From: Actomonas aquatica
GTDB lineage: Bacteria > Verrucomicrobiota > Verrucomicrobiia > Opitutales > Opitutaceae
Assembly (NCBI RefSeq): GCF_019679435.2
Contig: NZ_CP139781.1
Location: forward strand, 4,125,753-4,189,752
Direction: 5' to 3'
Length of the DNA stretch: 64,000 bases
Shown: piece after piece, positions 33,947-41,808 of the stretch
How the letters are laid out: every line of letters starts with the position of its first letter
Position numbering within the stretch: the stretch's first letter is position 1
Made by a program: the position numbers and the translations under genes
The notes under the pieces: model-generated
Told to the model about the DNA's origin: nothing
Seen by the model: only the letters and a program-made list of their open reading frames with translations
Databases searched by the model: none

Positions 33947-35386
33947 ATGTTGTTTTCGCTCGTTTCTCTCCGTCGTGGTTTGGCTCTGCTGCTCGCGCTC
34001 GCGCTCGCGGTCGCGTTGCCGTGGGTCGCGGCCAAAGATGAGGATGGTTATGCCCGCATCCTCCAGGGGCCTATGCTCGGCGCCGTCTCGCCCACCACCC
34101 AGCTCATCTGGGTGCGGGTGAGCCACCCGGGCGACGTGGCCGTCGTCTACGGCACGGACCCGTGGCTGGAGGCGGAGGACACGCGTATCAGCAAAACGGT
34201 GACAGCGGCCGATGGCGACGATCGCATCGTGAAGATCGAGCTCACCGGGCTCGCTCCCGCCACCACCTACCACTACCGCGTTCAGGTGGCTGGTCGGGTC
34301 GACAAATATGTGGCCGAACTGCCGGCGTGGAGTTTCCGCACCGCGCCGGCGGTCGGCACCCCGGCCGTCTTCCGGGTGGCCTTTGGCTCCTGTCTGCGCC
34401 TGCAGACTCAGCCGTCCGACCGGATCTGGACAGGGCTCGCGGCGTGGTCGCCGGATCTCTTCCTCTGGTTGGGCGACAACATCTACGGGGACTCCCGCGA
34501 TCCGCACGTGCTGGCCGAGGAGTATCGCCGCATGCACGACGTGCAGCCGCTCAAACCGCTGTTGCGCAGTGTGCCGCAACTGGCGATCTGGGACGATCAC
34601 GACTTCGGGCTGAACAACCACGACCGCACGCATCCCGAAAAGGCTGCGGCCTACACCGTGTTTCGCGACTACTGGGCCAACCCGGCCTTTGGCGAAGCGG
34701 GTAATCCGGCGGTGTATTTTCAATTCAACTACGGCGGCGTCGATTTCTTCATGCTCGACGTGCGCATGTATCGCGACCCCAACAAGGAGGATGTTGCGCA
34801 CAAGACGATGCTCGGCGCGCGTCAGCTGGCCTGGCTCAAGGCCGGTCTGCAGGCGAGCACGGCACCGTTCAAGGTGCTCGTGAGCGGCAGTGGCTGGAGC
34901 GGATCCAAGGGCGAGCACGGCGATGCGTGGTCGGCCTTCTTGGAGGAGCGGGACGGTTTGTTTGATTTCCTGCGCGACGAAGAAATCGGCGGCGTGGTGC
35001 TGGTGTCGGGTGACACCCACCAGGGTGAACTCAACGCCATGCCGTGGTCGGACCGCGGCGGTTACGATCTCTACGAATTTGTCAGCTCCCCGCTGGGACA
35101 GCGTCCGTCGCAAAGCTGGGTGGTGCGCTACCCGGAGGTGCGCTTGCGGGCGGGTTACACGGCGTCGTCGAATGTCGGTGTGCTGGAGTTTGATTTGAGC
35201 GACGACGAGCCGCGGCTGCGTTTCGTGCTGGTCGATGAAAGTGGTCGTCGCGTGTGGACGCCGCTCGAGGTGCGGGCCGACGAGTTGCGCAACGGAGTGG
35301 TGTCGTGGCCGGAGAAAATCGATCCCGCCATGCAGGAAGCGCAGGCGCGGCGCGCGCAGGGTAAGCCCTACTTTCCGGCCCCGTGA
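33947..35386 (+). CDS. PhoD-type alkaline phosphatase/phosphodiesterase, exported
   Basis: The 479-residue protein has a hydrophobic signal peptide (residues 8-27, ending WVAAKDE). An FN3-like N-terminal domain follows (LIWVRVSHPGDVAVVYG, then LTGLAPATTYHYRVQV). The metallophosphatase core begins at FGSCLRL, with WLGDNIYGDSRD, IWDDHDFGLNNHD and VVLVSGDTHQGEL supplying the metal ligands. PhoD enzymes use Fe and Ca to cleave phosphate mono- or diesters in the periplasm. Its place between a TonB receptor and a gluconate-type permease suggests it dephosphorylates a substrate that enters through the receptor before uptake by GntP. Confidence 0.92.
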   Translation: MLFSLVSLRRGLALLLALALAVALPWVAAKDEDGYARILQGPMLGAVSPTTQLIWVRVSHPGDVAVVYGTDPWLEAEDTRISKTVTAADGDDRIVKIELTGLAPATTYHYRVQVAGRVDKYVAELPAWSFRTAPAVGTPAVFRVAFGSCLRLQTQPSDRIWTGLAAWSPDLFLWLGDNIYGDSRDPHVLAEEYRRMHDVQPLKPLLRSVPQLAIWDDHDFGLNNHDRTHPEKAAAYTVFRDYWANPAFGEAGNPAVYFQFNYGGVDFFMLDVRMYRDPNKEDVAHKTMLGARQLAWLKAGLQASTAPFKVLVSGSGWSGSKGEHGDAWSAFLEERDGLFDFLRDEEIGGVVLVSGDTHQGELNAMPWSDRGGYDLYEFVSSPLGQRPSQSWVVRYPEVRLRAGYTASSNVGVLEFDLSDDEPRLRFVLVDESGRRVWTPLEVRADELRNGVVSWPEKIDPAMQEAQARRAQGKPYFPAP

Positions 35387-35435
35387 GTGTCGCCACAGTT
35401 GAGCATCGCCGCGGGACGGCGGGAGTGCTTGCGTC

Positions 35436-36779
35436 ATGAACGTTATCGCCCCGCTCGTATCCCTGCTCCTTGCCATTGCGTTCATCGTGGTTGCCACGAC
35501 GCGGTGGCGATTGCCGCCCTTTCTGGCGCTGCTGCTCGCCGCCTGTGCCTACGGGGTGGCGTCGGGCCTGTCGCCGGCCGAAACGCTGGTCGCCATCACG
35601 GGCGGGCTCGGGCGGACCGTGGCCGGCATCGGCATCATTATTGCCAGCGGCTGCATCATCGGGGCCGTGCTCGAGCAAACGGGCGCGGCGATGGTGATGG
35701 CCAACGCGGTGCTGAAGGTCGTGGGCCGCTCGCGCACGGTGTTGGCCATGGGGCTTACGGGCGGCGTCGTGTCGGTGCCGGTGTTCTGTGATTCTGGATA
35801 CGTGGTGCTGGCGCCGCTGGTGCGGTCGTTGGCGCGCCGGGCCAAACAATCGATCGCGGCGCTGGCGGTGGCCCTGAGCATGGGGCTTTACGCGACGCAC
35901 TGCCTGGTGCCGCCCACGCCTGGGCCGGTGGCGGCGGCGGAGGCCTTGTCGGCGGATTTGGGTCAGGTGATCGCGCTGGGTTCGCTGGTGGCGGTCGTGG
36001 TGATCGGTGTCTGCTGTCTCTTTGCGATGTGGGCCGGGCGGCGTTGGTATATCGAACCGCCCGCGGCGCAGGTGGCGCCCGCGGCGGGTGAAGCGGAGGA
36101 GGCGGGCGTGGTGGCGAGTTTGCCGCGGGCGTTTGCGCCCATCGTGCTGCCGGTGGCGCTGATCGCGCTGCGTTCCTTTTTCCCGGGGGCGGAGGGCTCG
36201 CGCTGGGCGGCGACGGTGACGTGGTTGGGCGACCCCAATGTGGCGCTACTCCTCGGGGCGCTGCTGGCGCTGGTGCTGGCCCGTCGGCACGGGGCGGCGG
36301 AGTTGGGGGAGTGGTCCGGCGAGGCGTTGCGCAGCGCGGGGGCCATCGTGCTGGTGACGGGGGCGGGCGGCGCGCTGGGCGCGGTATTGCGGGCGACGCC
36401 GTTGGCGGAGGCGATCGGCACGCAATTGGCGTCGATGGACCTCGGTTTGTTCAACATCGTGCTGCCCTTTCTGGTGGCGGCCGGACTGAAGACCGCGCAG
36501 GGCTCGTCGACCGTGGCGATTGTGACGACGGCTTCGTTGTTGGCTCCGCTGTTGCCGGCGCTGGGACTGGACCAAGGCACGGTGCTGACCCTCACGGTGC
36601 TCGCCATCGGCGCAGGCTCGATGACGGTGTCGCACGTGAACGACAGTTACTTCTGGGTGATCACGCAGATGTCGGGCATCACCGTGTCGCAGGGTTACCG
36701 ACTCATCACGCTGGCGTCGGCGGTGGCGGGTGGCACCGCTATCGTGGTGATCGTGATCCTACGCTTCCTGCTCGGTTGA
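35436..36779 (+). CDS. GntP-family sugar-acid:proton symporter
   Basis: The 447-residue protein has twelve or more hydrophobic helices and GntP family features: FLALLLAACAYGVASGL near the start, IIASGCIIGAVLEQTGAAMVMA, LVPPTPGPVAAAEAL in the middle, and AQGSSTVAIVTTASLLAPLL toward the end. Family members take up gluconate, glycerate or related hydroxy acids with protons across the inner membrane. It starts 49 bases after the phosphatase gene, and the C-terminus overlaps the convergent Mpv17-like gene by 21 bases. Confidence 0.93.
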   Translation: MNVIAPLVSLLLAIAFIVVATTRWRLPPFLALLLAACAYGVASGLSPAETLVAITGGLGRTVAGIGIIIASGCIIGAVLEQTGAAMVMANAVLKVVGRSRTVLAMGLTGGVVSVPVFCDSGYVVLAPLVRSLARRAKQSIAALAVALSMGLYATHCLVPPTPGPVAAAEALSADLGQVIALGSLVAVVVIGVCCLFAMWAGRRWYIEPPAAQVAPAAGEAEEAGVVASLPRAFAPIVLPVALIALRSFFPGAEGSRWAATVTWLGDPNVALLLGALLALVLARRHGAAELGEWSGEALRSAGAIVLVTGAGGALGAVLRATPLAEAIGTQLASMDLGLFNIVLPFLVAAGLKTAQGSSTVAIVTTASLLAPLLPALGLDQGTVLTLTVLAIGAGSMTVSHVNDSYFWVITQMSGITVSQGYRLITLASAVAGGTAIVVIVILRFLLG

Positions 36780-37469
36780 GCGGCGCTGCGAGAGGTGGGC
36801 CATCAGCAGGGTGAAGAAACAGAGCACGAGGTTCTGCATCGGCAGCTGTAGGGGCACCGGCAATACGTAGATGAGGGCGACGGTCGGGGCCCAGATGCCA
36901 AGGTTGGCGATGAAGACCGGTAACAGATCGCGACCATACCAACCGCGGCGACGCACACGGGCCCAGACCGGGGCAAAGTTAAATCGGTGTTCGATCCATT
37001 GGTAACCGAGCCACATGCCCGGCACGGCCCAGAAAGGACCGTAGACCAATTGATCGAGCAGGGACTTGAGCACGACGGTGCCGACGGAAGGCTCGGTGCC
37101 GAACAGCGCAGCCATGCCGGCGTAGAGCAGGTGGACTTCGACGCCCTTGGCGGCCCAGAACAGAACGAGTCCGACTCCCTGGCTGAGGTCGTAGCGACTG
37201 CGAGTGGCGGGCATGGCGCGCAGGTAGAGCCACGGAATCAGGCCGCCGGCGAGCGCGGTGGAAAGCATGCTGAACCCGACGCCCCAGCGGGCGCGCACCT
37301 CCGTGAGACCACGCAGCGCCTCCGCCACGCCCGGGGCAAAATAGTAGCCCAGCACGATGGCGAGCGCGACGGCCTGCAGGGCAAGACCCGGCAGGATATT
37401 GGCGCGGGCGCCATCCAGCCCAGCCCGCCAGGGGGCAACCGGTTTGGAGGAAACAATCGAGTCCGACAT
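36759..37469 (-). CDS. Mpv17/PMP22-like integral membrane protein
   Basis: About 236 residues from the ATG at 37469. Four or five hydrophobic segments are present. The second half reads KSLLDQLVYGPFWAVPGMWL, then GRDLLPVFIANLGIWAPTVALIY, then LPMQNLVLCFFTLLMAHLS. That mirrors the eukaryotic Mpv17/PMP22 order (DQ-xx-xP, then a Trp-Pro helix with an Asn, then a helix ending in SxxxH). The first half is not obviously similar. This is a resemblance by eye, not a confirmed homology. Function in bacteria is unknown. The gene converges on the GntP gene. Confidence 0.6.
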   Translation of the reverse strand: MSDSIVSSKPVAPWRAGLDGARANILPGLALQAVALAIVLGYYFAPGVAEALRGLTEVRARWGVGFSMLSTALAGGLIPWLYLRAMPATRSRYDLSQGVGLVLFWAAKGVEVHLLYAGMAALFGTEPSVGTVVLKSLLDQLVYGPFWAVPGMWLGYQWIEHRFNFAPVWARVRRRGWYGRDLLPVFIANLGIWAPTVALIYVLPVPLQLPMQNLVLCFFTLLMAHLSQRRSTEQEA

Positions 37470-37552
37470 CGGCGCGACGTTGCGCGAATCCTGTCCCCCT
37501 GCAACCACCCAACCTCGTCGCCGACAAAAGTAACCGAATGGCGGTGTCTGTC

Positions 37553-38074
37553 TTATTGAACCACGCCCGGCTTCGCTGGCGTGGCGGTGAAGGCGGCGGT
37601 GACGACGCCGAGGTAGTTGCGCGCGGTGATTGGCGTGGGGTCGGCGCGGCCGGCGTTATTGACGCCGACGGCGATCCAGCCGTGGCGAGTTGGTTTGGCC
37701 AGGGCATGGGCGATGAAACGGCCGTCGGGGCCGCGGTAGAGCACCACCTGGCCGCGTTGCAGCTCGGCGTAGGGAATGGGTTCGGTGACGATCCAGGCGT
37801 CGGGCGGGATGAGTGGCTCCATCGACAGGCCGAGTCCGCGCCAGGCCCGGGCGCCGGGGATGCTGGCGGCGTAGGCGTCGGCGCGCTGCGAAAGGGCGCG
37901 GTCGATGTCGCGGGCGGAGGCGGCTGGGTCGCGCACCGTGAAGCGCTCAATGCGGGGCACCGTGACGGTGAGGGGCGGGCTGCTGCAAGCGGGCAGCAAG
38001 AAGCTCGCGAGCAGGAGGCAAATCACCACAAAAGCGGGCGAAGTGGAGTCCTTGGATTGGCAAGGCGAGCGCAT
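37553..38074 (-). CDS. Lipoprotein with a signal-peptidase/LexA-like (S24/S26) core
   Basis: About 173 residues from the ATG at 38074. The N-terminus is a lipoprotein signal (hydrophobic stretch then LLPACSS, lipobox Cys). After a spacer of about 60 residues comes RGLGLSMEPLIPPDAWIVTEP. This matches the G-x-SM-x-P-xxxxGD motif around the catalytic serine of S24/S26 peptidases, and AELQRGQVVLYRG fits the next strand (xGDxVVxR). The expected catalytic lysine would be in FIAHALAKPTRHGW, where it reads LAKP rather than the usual VKRV. The protein could be an anchored periplasmic protease or a derivative without activity. The start codons of this gene and the divergent flavin reductase are only 16 bases apart. 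Confidence 0.6.
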   Translation of the reverse strand: MRSPCQSKDSTSPAFVVICLLLASFLLPACSSPPLTVTVPRIERFTVRDPAASARDIDRALSQRADAYAASIPGARAWRGLGLSMEPLIPPDAWIVTEPIPYAELQRGQVVLYRGPDGRFIAHALAKPTRHGWIAVGVNNAGRADPTPITARNYLGVVTAAFTATPAKPGVVQ

Positions 38075-38090
38075 CGGGTAGAGTAAAAAC

Positions 38091-38702
38091 ATGTTGGTCG
38101 ATTTTGAGAAGCTCGCGGGCCCGAAGGCCTACCACTGGATGACGGCGATCATTGCGCCCCGGCCGATTGCCTGGGTGTCGTCGATGGGGCCGGAGGGTCA
38201 GGTGAACCTGGCGCCATTTTCGTTTTTCACCGGGATCACGTCCCGGCCGCCGACGTTGATGTTTGTGCCGATCAATCAGCACGACGGCACGCCCAAGGAC
38301 ACGATGCGCAATATCGAGGCGACGGGCGAGTTTGTGGTCAACGTGGTGACCGACGATCTGGCCGAGACGATGAACGCCACGGCGGCGATGTTGCCGTATG
38401 GCGAGAGCGAGTTTGAGGCCGGCGGCATCGAGGCCGCGAAGTGTGAGCAGGTAAAGGCCCCGCGCGTGGCGGCGGCTCGCATCGCGCTGGAGTGCAAGTT
38501 GGACCGCATCGTGAAGATCGGCGATGAGCCGGGCGTGGCCAACTGCGTGTTCGGCCGCATCCTGTGGGCGCACGTGAGTGATGAGATTTTGAATACGGAA
38601 GGCCGGATCGACCCGACCAAGCTCGACCTGACGGGTCGTATGGGCGGCGACGACTACGTGCGCGCCCGCGAGAAGTTCAGTATCGGTCGACCGCCGCGCT
38701 GA
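38091..38702 (+). CDS. Flavin reductase-like FMN-binding protein
   Basis: The 203-residue protein is a flavin-reductase-like domain. YHWMTAIIAPRPIAWVSSMG, then NLAPFSFFTGITSRPPTLMF, then KDTMRNIEATGEFVVNVV follow the family order, including the FMN-phosphate segment around APFSFF. Such proteins supply reduced FMN to oxygenases or act as small reductases in the cytoplasm. No partner oxygenase is nearby. It lies divergent to the lipoprotein gene with a very short shared promoter. Confidence 0.9.
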   Translation: MLVDFEKLAGPKAYHWMTAIIAPRPIAWVSSMGPEGQVNLAPFSFFTGITSRPPTLMFVPINQHDGTPKDTMRNIEATGEFVVNVVTDDLAETMNATAAMLPYGESEFEAGGIEAAKCEQVKAPRVAAARIALECKLDRIVKIGDEPGVANCVFGRILWAHVSDEILNTEGRIDPTKLDLTGRMGGDDYVRAREKFSIGRPPR

Positions 38703-38823
38703 GGCCCGCAGGCGTGGCGCTGCCTGCACCCGCAGCGGCAGGGGGCGGCGTGTAGCGGTGGGGTGGTGACGATCAGGATTCTCGGCTTCCCATGGGCGCG
38801 GTCTGCGCCCAGCCTGTGCGCCC

Positions 38824-40038
38824 GTGATCGACCCCGCCACGTCTGCTGTGCCTTCGTCCGATAACGTTTCCGCTGCCCGCGGCCCTGCGGGTGGCGGCGA
38901 GTTTAAGCCCGACGCGTGGCGCGGAGGAAAAGACCGCCCAAGGGTGGGGCAGCGCCAAGATGGCCGTTGGTGGTGGGTGGATCCGCAGCGGGGGCCGGTG
39001 TTTGTGGCAGGCCTGGCGGGGGTGGCGCGTTCGGTGGGATCGCAGTCGGTGATCGGGCAGTTGCGGGGCTGGGGTTTTAATCTGCTGCTTCCGCCGGTGG
39101 CGGAGGGGTTTTGCAACCGGGGGTTGCCGCATGTGGCGGTGTTGGAGTTGGCCAAGTCGGGCGACCGGATGTTGCGGCAGGCCGGGGTGGCGTTGCCGGA
39201 TGTGTTTGATCCCCGCTGGGAGGAGGCGGTGCGGCAGCGCGTGAGCGTGGAGCCAGCGACGGCGGGGTTGGCGGCGTATGTAGCGGATACGGAACTACGC
39301 TGGGGCGGGGAGGCGAAACCGGGGGAGGCGTTTGACCGGCCGAGTCTGTTGCAGGTGTGTTTGAGTCTGGATCCGGTGCATGCGGCTTACCATGCGGCGT
39401 GGGAGTTTGTGCTCGCGACGCGGCCGGGGGGGGTGAGTGATCTGGTGCGGGACTGGGCGGTGACTTTGCCCAATAAAGAAACGCTGCGGCAGATGACGGC
39501 GGATGATCAGGTGCTGGATTCGCCGGCGTTCCGGATTGATCACGAGCGGTTTTTGCGGGAATTTTGTCAGCGTTATCATCGGGTGGTGGGCGAGGCGCTG
39601 AAGACGGCGGATGGCACGCGTTTGTGGTTGAGCGCGCCGCTGAGTGCGACGACGCCGGCGGTGGTGCGGTCGACGGCGGCGGCGCAGGTTGACGTGGCGC
39701 TGGTGAGCGAACCAGGGCTGGGCGGCGGCTGGACGCCGGAGTTGATCTGGGGCGTGGATGGCAGCGGTTGGAGTGGGCAGCGCAGCGTGCTGGACCCGGC
39801 GGCGCTGAGCGATCTGGAGCGGCAGCTGGCGCGCACGCGAGAAACATTGTTGGCGTGGAGCGAACAGCCGCAGGTGGTGGGTTACGTGTGGTCGCGCTAC
39901 GCGGGGGGCGATGTGGAGGCGGACGGGCCTGGTTTGAGCTCGTTGTTGGATGACAACGGTCGGATCAACCATGCTCGGGTGGACCCGTTGGCGGCGTTTA
40001 ATAAGGCGGCTGCGGCGCTCCGGGGTGCGGTCGGTTAA
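38824..40038 (+). CDS. GH50/agarase-like TIM-barrel protein without signal peptide
   Basis: The 404-residue frame starts with GTG at 38824; the first internal ATG comes only after about 115 codons, so the start is uncertain. The order of motifs follows agarase-type glycosidases: GRWWWVDPQRGPVFVAG, LRGWGFNLLLPP, VFDPRWEEAVRQ, then a Gly-rich LAAYVADTELRWGGEA where the Glu of DTELRW matches the acid/base position (DNELxW in GH50). The nucleophile region near the C-terminus (VDVALVSEPGLGGGWTPEL) does not show the usual SEFSF-like motif. No signal peptide is visible, unlike true agarases. It may be an intracellular glycosidase or a degenerate relative. Confidence 0.6.
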   Translation: MIDPATSAVPSSDNVSAARGPAGGGEFKPDAWRGGKDRPRVGQRQDGRWWWVDPQRGPVFVAGLAGVARSVGSQSVIGQLRGWGFNLLLPPVAEGFCNRGLPHVAVLELAKSGDRMLRQAGVALPDVFDPRWEEAVRQRVSVEPATAGLAAYVADTELRWGGEAKPGEAFDRPSLLQVCLSLDPVHAAYHAAWEFVLATRPGGVSDLVRDWAVTLPNKETLRQMTADDQVLDSPAFRIDHERFLREFCQRYHRVVGEALKTADGTRLWLSAPLSATTPAVVRSTAAAQVDVALVSEPGLGGGWTPELIWGVDGSGWSGQRSVLDPAALSDLERQLARTRETLLAWSEQPQVVGYVWSRYAGGDVEADGPGLSSLLDDNGRINHARVDPLAAFNKAAAALRGAVG

Positions 40039-40098
40039 CCTTGCGACGGAGGGGGCGGGCGGGGCAGGGTGGGCGCCCTTTTCCACCAATTGCTCGCC

Positions 40099-40650
40099 AT
40101 GGAATCCAACCATCTCGCCGATTATCTGAAGCAACGTATCCGCACTGTGCCCGACTGGCCGATCGCGGGGGTGAATTTTCGCGACGTCACCACGTTGTTT
40201 AACGACCCGGAGGCGTTTCGGGTGATGATCGAGGCGTTCTCGCTGGATTGCACCCGGCTGGCGGTGGATGTGATCGCGGCGATCGATGCGCGCGGTTTTA
40301 TCATCGGCGGCGCGCTGGCCTATCAGTTGCACAAGCCTTTCGCGCTGGTGCGCAAGAAGGGCAAGCTGCCCTATCGCACGGTCTCGGAGGACTACACGCT
40401 GGAATACGGTTCGGCCACGATCGAGATCAACGAGGATGCCTGCGCGGCGGGTCAGCGGGTGCTCTTGGTCGATGATTTGATCGCGACCGGCGGCACCTTG
40501 TTGGCGGCGGCGAAGCTGTTCCAGAAAATCGGCGCGGAGGTCGCGGGCGTGGCGGCTATCATCGACCTGCCGGAGCTGGGCGGTTCGGCCAAGCTGCGCG
40601 ATGCCAAGCTGCCGGTGCATGCGTTGTGCGCGTTCAGCGAGAGCGAGTAA
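40099..40650 (+). CDS. apt: Adenine phosphoribosyltransferase
   Basis: About 183 residues from the ATG at 40099. It begins with the APT start LADYLKQRIRTVPDWPIAGV, then FRDVTTLFNDP. The family segment IDARGFIIGGALAYQLHKPF follows, then VRKKGKLPY, and the PRPP-binding loop VLLVDDLIATGGTLLAA. The enzyme converts adenine and PRPP to AMP in purine salvage. Length and motifs are complete. The gene stands alone; the next gene begins 63 bases on. Confidence 0.96.
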   Translation: MESNHLADYLKQRIRTVPDWPIAGVNFRDVTTLFNDPEAFRVMIEAFSLDCTRLAVDVIAAIDARGFIIGGALAYQLHKPFALVRKKGKLPYRTVSEDYTLEYGSATIEINEDACAAGQRVLLVDDLIATGGTLLAAAKLFQKIGAEVAGVAAIIDLPELGGSAKLRDAKLPVHALCAFSESE

Positions 40651-40713
40651 GGGAAATTTCACTACAATCGACTCAACCCAACTCACTTAACCAACACGGG
40701 AGCGCGCGACACC

Positions 40714-41697
40714 ATGGGCCTGAAGATCTGGAGCAATACGAAGTTCAACGAGACGGCGGAGCAGACCCTGCGCGACGAGCTGGCGCAGCGCGGACACGAG
40801 TTGGTCTTCTCCAGCGCGGCCAACGCCAATGTGCTGCAGGGCGGTGGGGAGGATCCGGATCTCCCCGGCGCGGACATCGCGTTGGGGCAGCCGGATCCGG
40901 CGCAATGCCTCGGCCTGTCGAGCCTGCGTTGGGTGGAGGTTGTGACGGCGGGTTACACGCGCTACGACCGGCCGGAGTTTCTGGAACCGTGGCGGGAACG
41001 CGGCGCGGTGTTTTCCAACATGTCGGGCGTGTTTGCGGAGCCCTGCGCGCAACACGTGTTGGCGATGATGTTGTCGCTGTCGCGGCAGTTGCCGGCCTCG
41101 TATCGTGATCAGTTGGACGACCAGCGCTGGGAGTATTTTCAGCGGCGTTACGACTCGTCGCTGCTCAATGGGCAGACGGTGCTTATCCTGAGTTACGGCA
41201 CGATCGCCAAGCGACTGGTGGAGCTGTTGCAGCCCTTTGGGATGAAGATCTACGCGCTGCGGCGACGAGCTTACAGCGAGCGCGGAGTGCACGTCATCGC
41301 GGAAGATCGGCTGACGTCGGTGCTGCCGGAGGTGGACCATCTCGTGAACATCCTGCCGGAGAGCGAAGCGACGTATCATTTTGTGAATACACGACGGCTC
41401 GGTCTGCTGAAGCCGACGGCGAGGTTCTACAACATCGGCCGCGGGACTACGGTGGATCAGAACGCGCTCATGGAGGCGCTCAACAGCGGCAAACTCGACG
41501 CGGCCTATCTCGATGTGATGGATCCCGAGCCGCTGCCGCCGGAGCACCCCATGTGGCGCACCAAGAACTGCTACATCACGCCGCACACGGGTGGCGGGCG
41601 ACGCGATCAGGACGACGCCATTGTGGCGCATTTTTTGAAGAACCTGGCGGCGTTTGAGCGGGGGGATTTGGACGCGATCGAGAATCGGATCGTGTGA
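40714..41697 (+). CDS. D-2-hydroxyacid dehydrogenase family protein with altered nucleotide loop
   Basis: The 327-residue protein has the two-domain layout of D-isomer-specific 2-hydroxyacid dehydrogenases. The Rossmann loop normally reads GxGxxG but here is ILSYGTIAKRL, with Ser and Ala in place of the first and third Gly. The catalytic Arg (NIGRGTTVDQNAL), Glu (DVMDPEPLPPEHP) and His (TPHTGGG) are in place. The N-terminal domain ends LRWVEVVTAGYTRYD. It probably reduces a 2-keto acid with NAD(P)H or runs the reverse reaction. The loop changes may loosen cofactor binding. The substrate is unknown. Confidence 0.88.
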   Translation: MGLKIWSNTKFNETAEQTLRDELAQRGHELVFSSAANANVLQGGGEDPDLPGADIALGQPDPAQCLGLSSLRWVEVVTAGYTRYDRPEFLEPWRERGAVFSNMSGVFAEPCAQHVLAMMLSLSRQLPASYRDQLDDQRWEYFQRRYDSSLLNGQTVLILSYGTIAKRLVELLQPFGMKIYALRRRAYSERGVHVIAEDRLTSVLPEVDHLVNILPESEATYHFVNTRRLGLLKPTARFYNIGRGTTVDQNALMEALNSGKLDAAYLDVMDPEPLPPEHPMWRTKNCYITPHTGGGRRDQDDAIVAHFLKNLAAFERGDLDAIENRIV

Positions 41698-41739
41698 TGC
41701 GCGGAGGCGCGCGATAGCGCGGCGGAGAGGCAGGGGTAG

Positions 41740-41797
41740 CGCGACCAAGGTCGCGGCCTACGCGGAGAGGCCGGGGAAAGCGGCCGAGACGGCCGCT
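41740..41797. repeat. Two REP-like palindromes in an intergenic spacer
   Basis: The spacer contains CGCGACC-AA-GGTCGCG (41740-41755) and AGCGGCCG-AGA-CGGCCGCT (41779-41797), each a perfect inverted repeat, and the second is followed by GCTACACC. An identical copy of the second palindrome with the same downstream bases is at 50480-50498. They look like members of a dispersed REP family. Confidence 0.65.
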
Positions 41798-41808
41798 GCT
41801 ACACCGCT

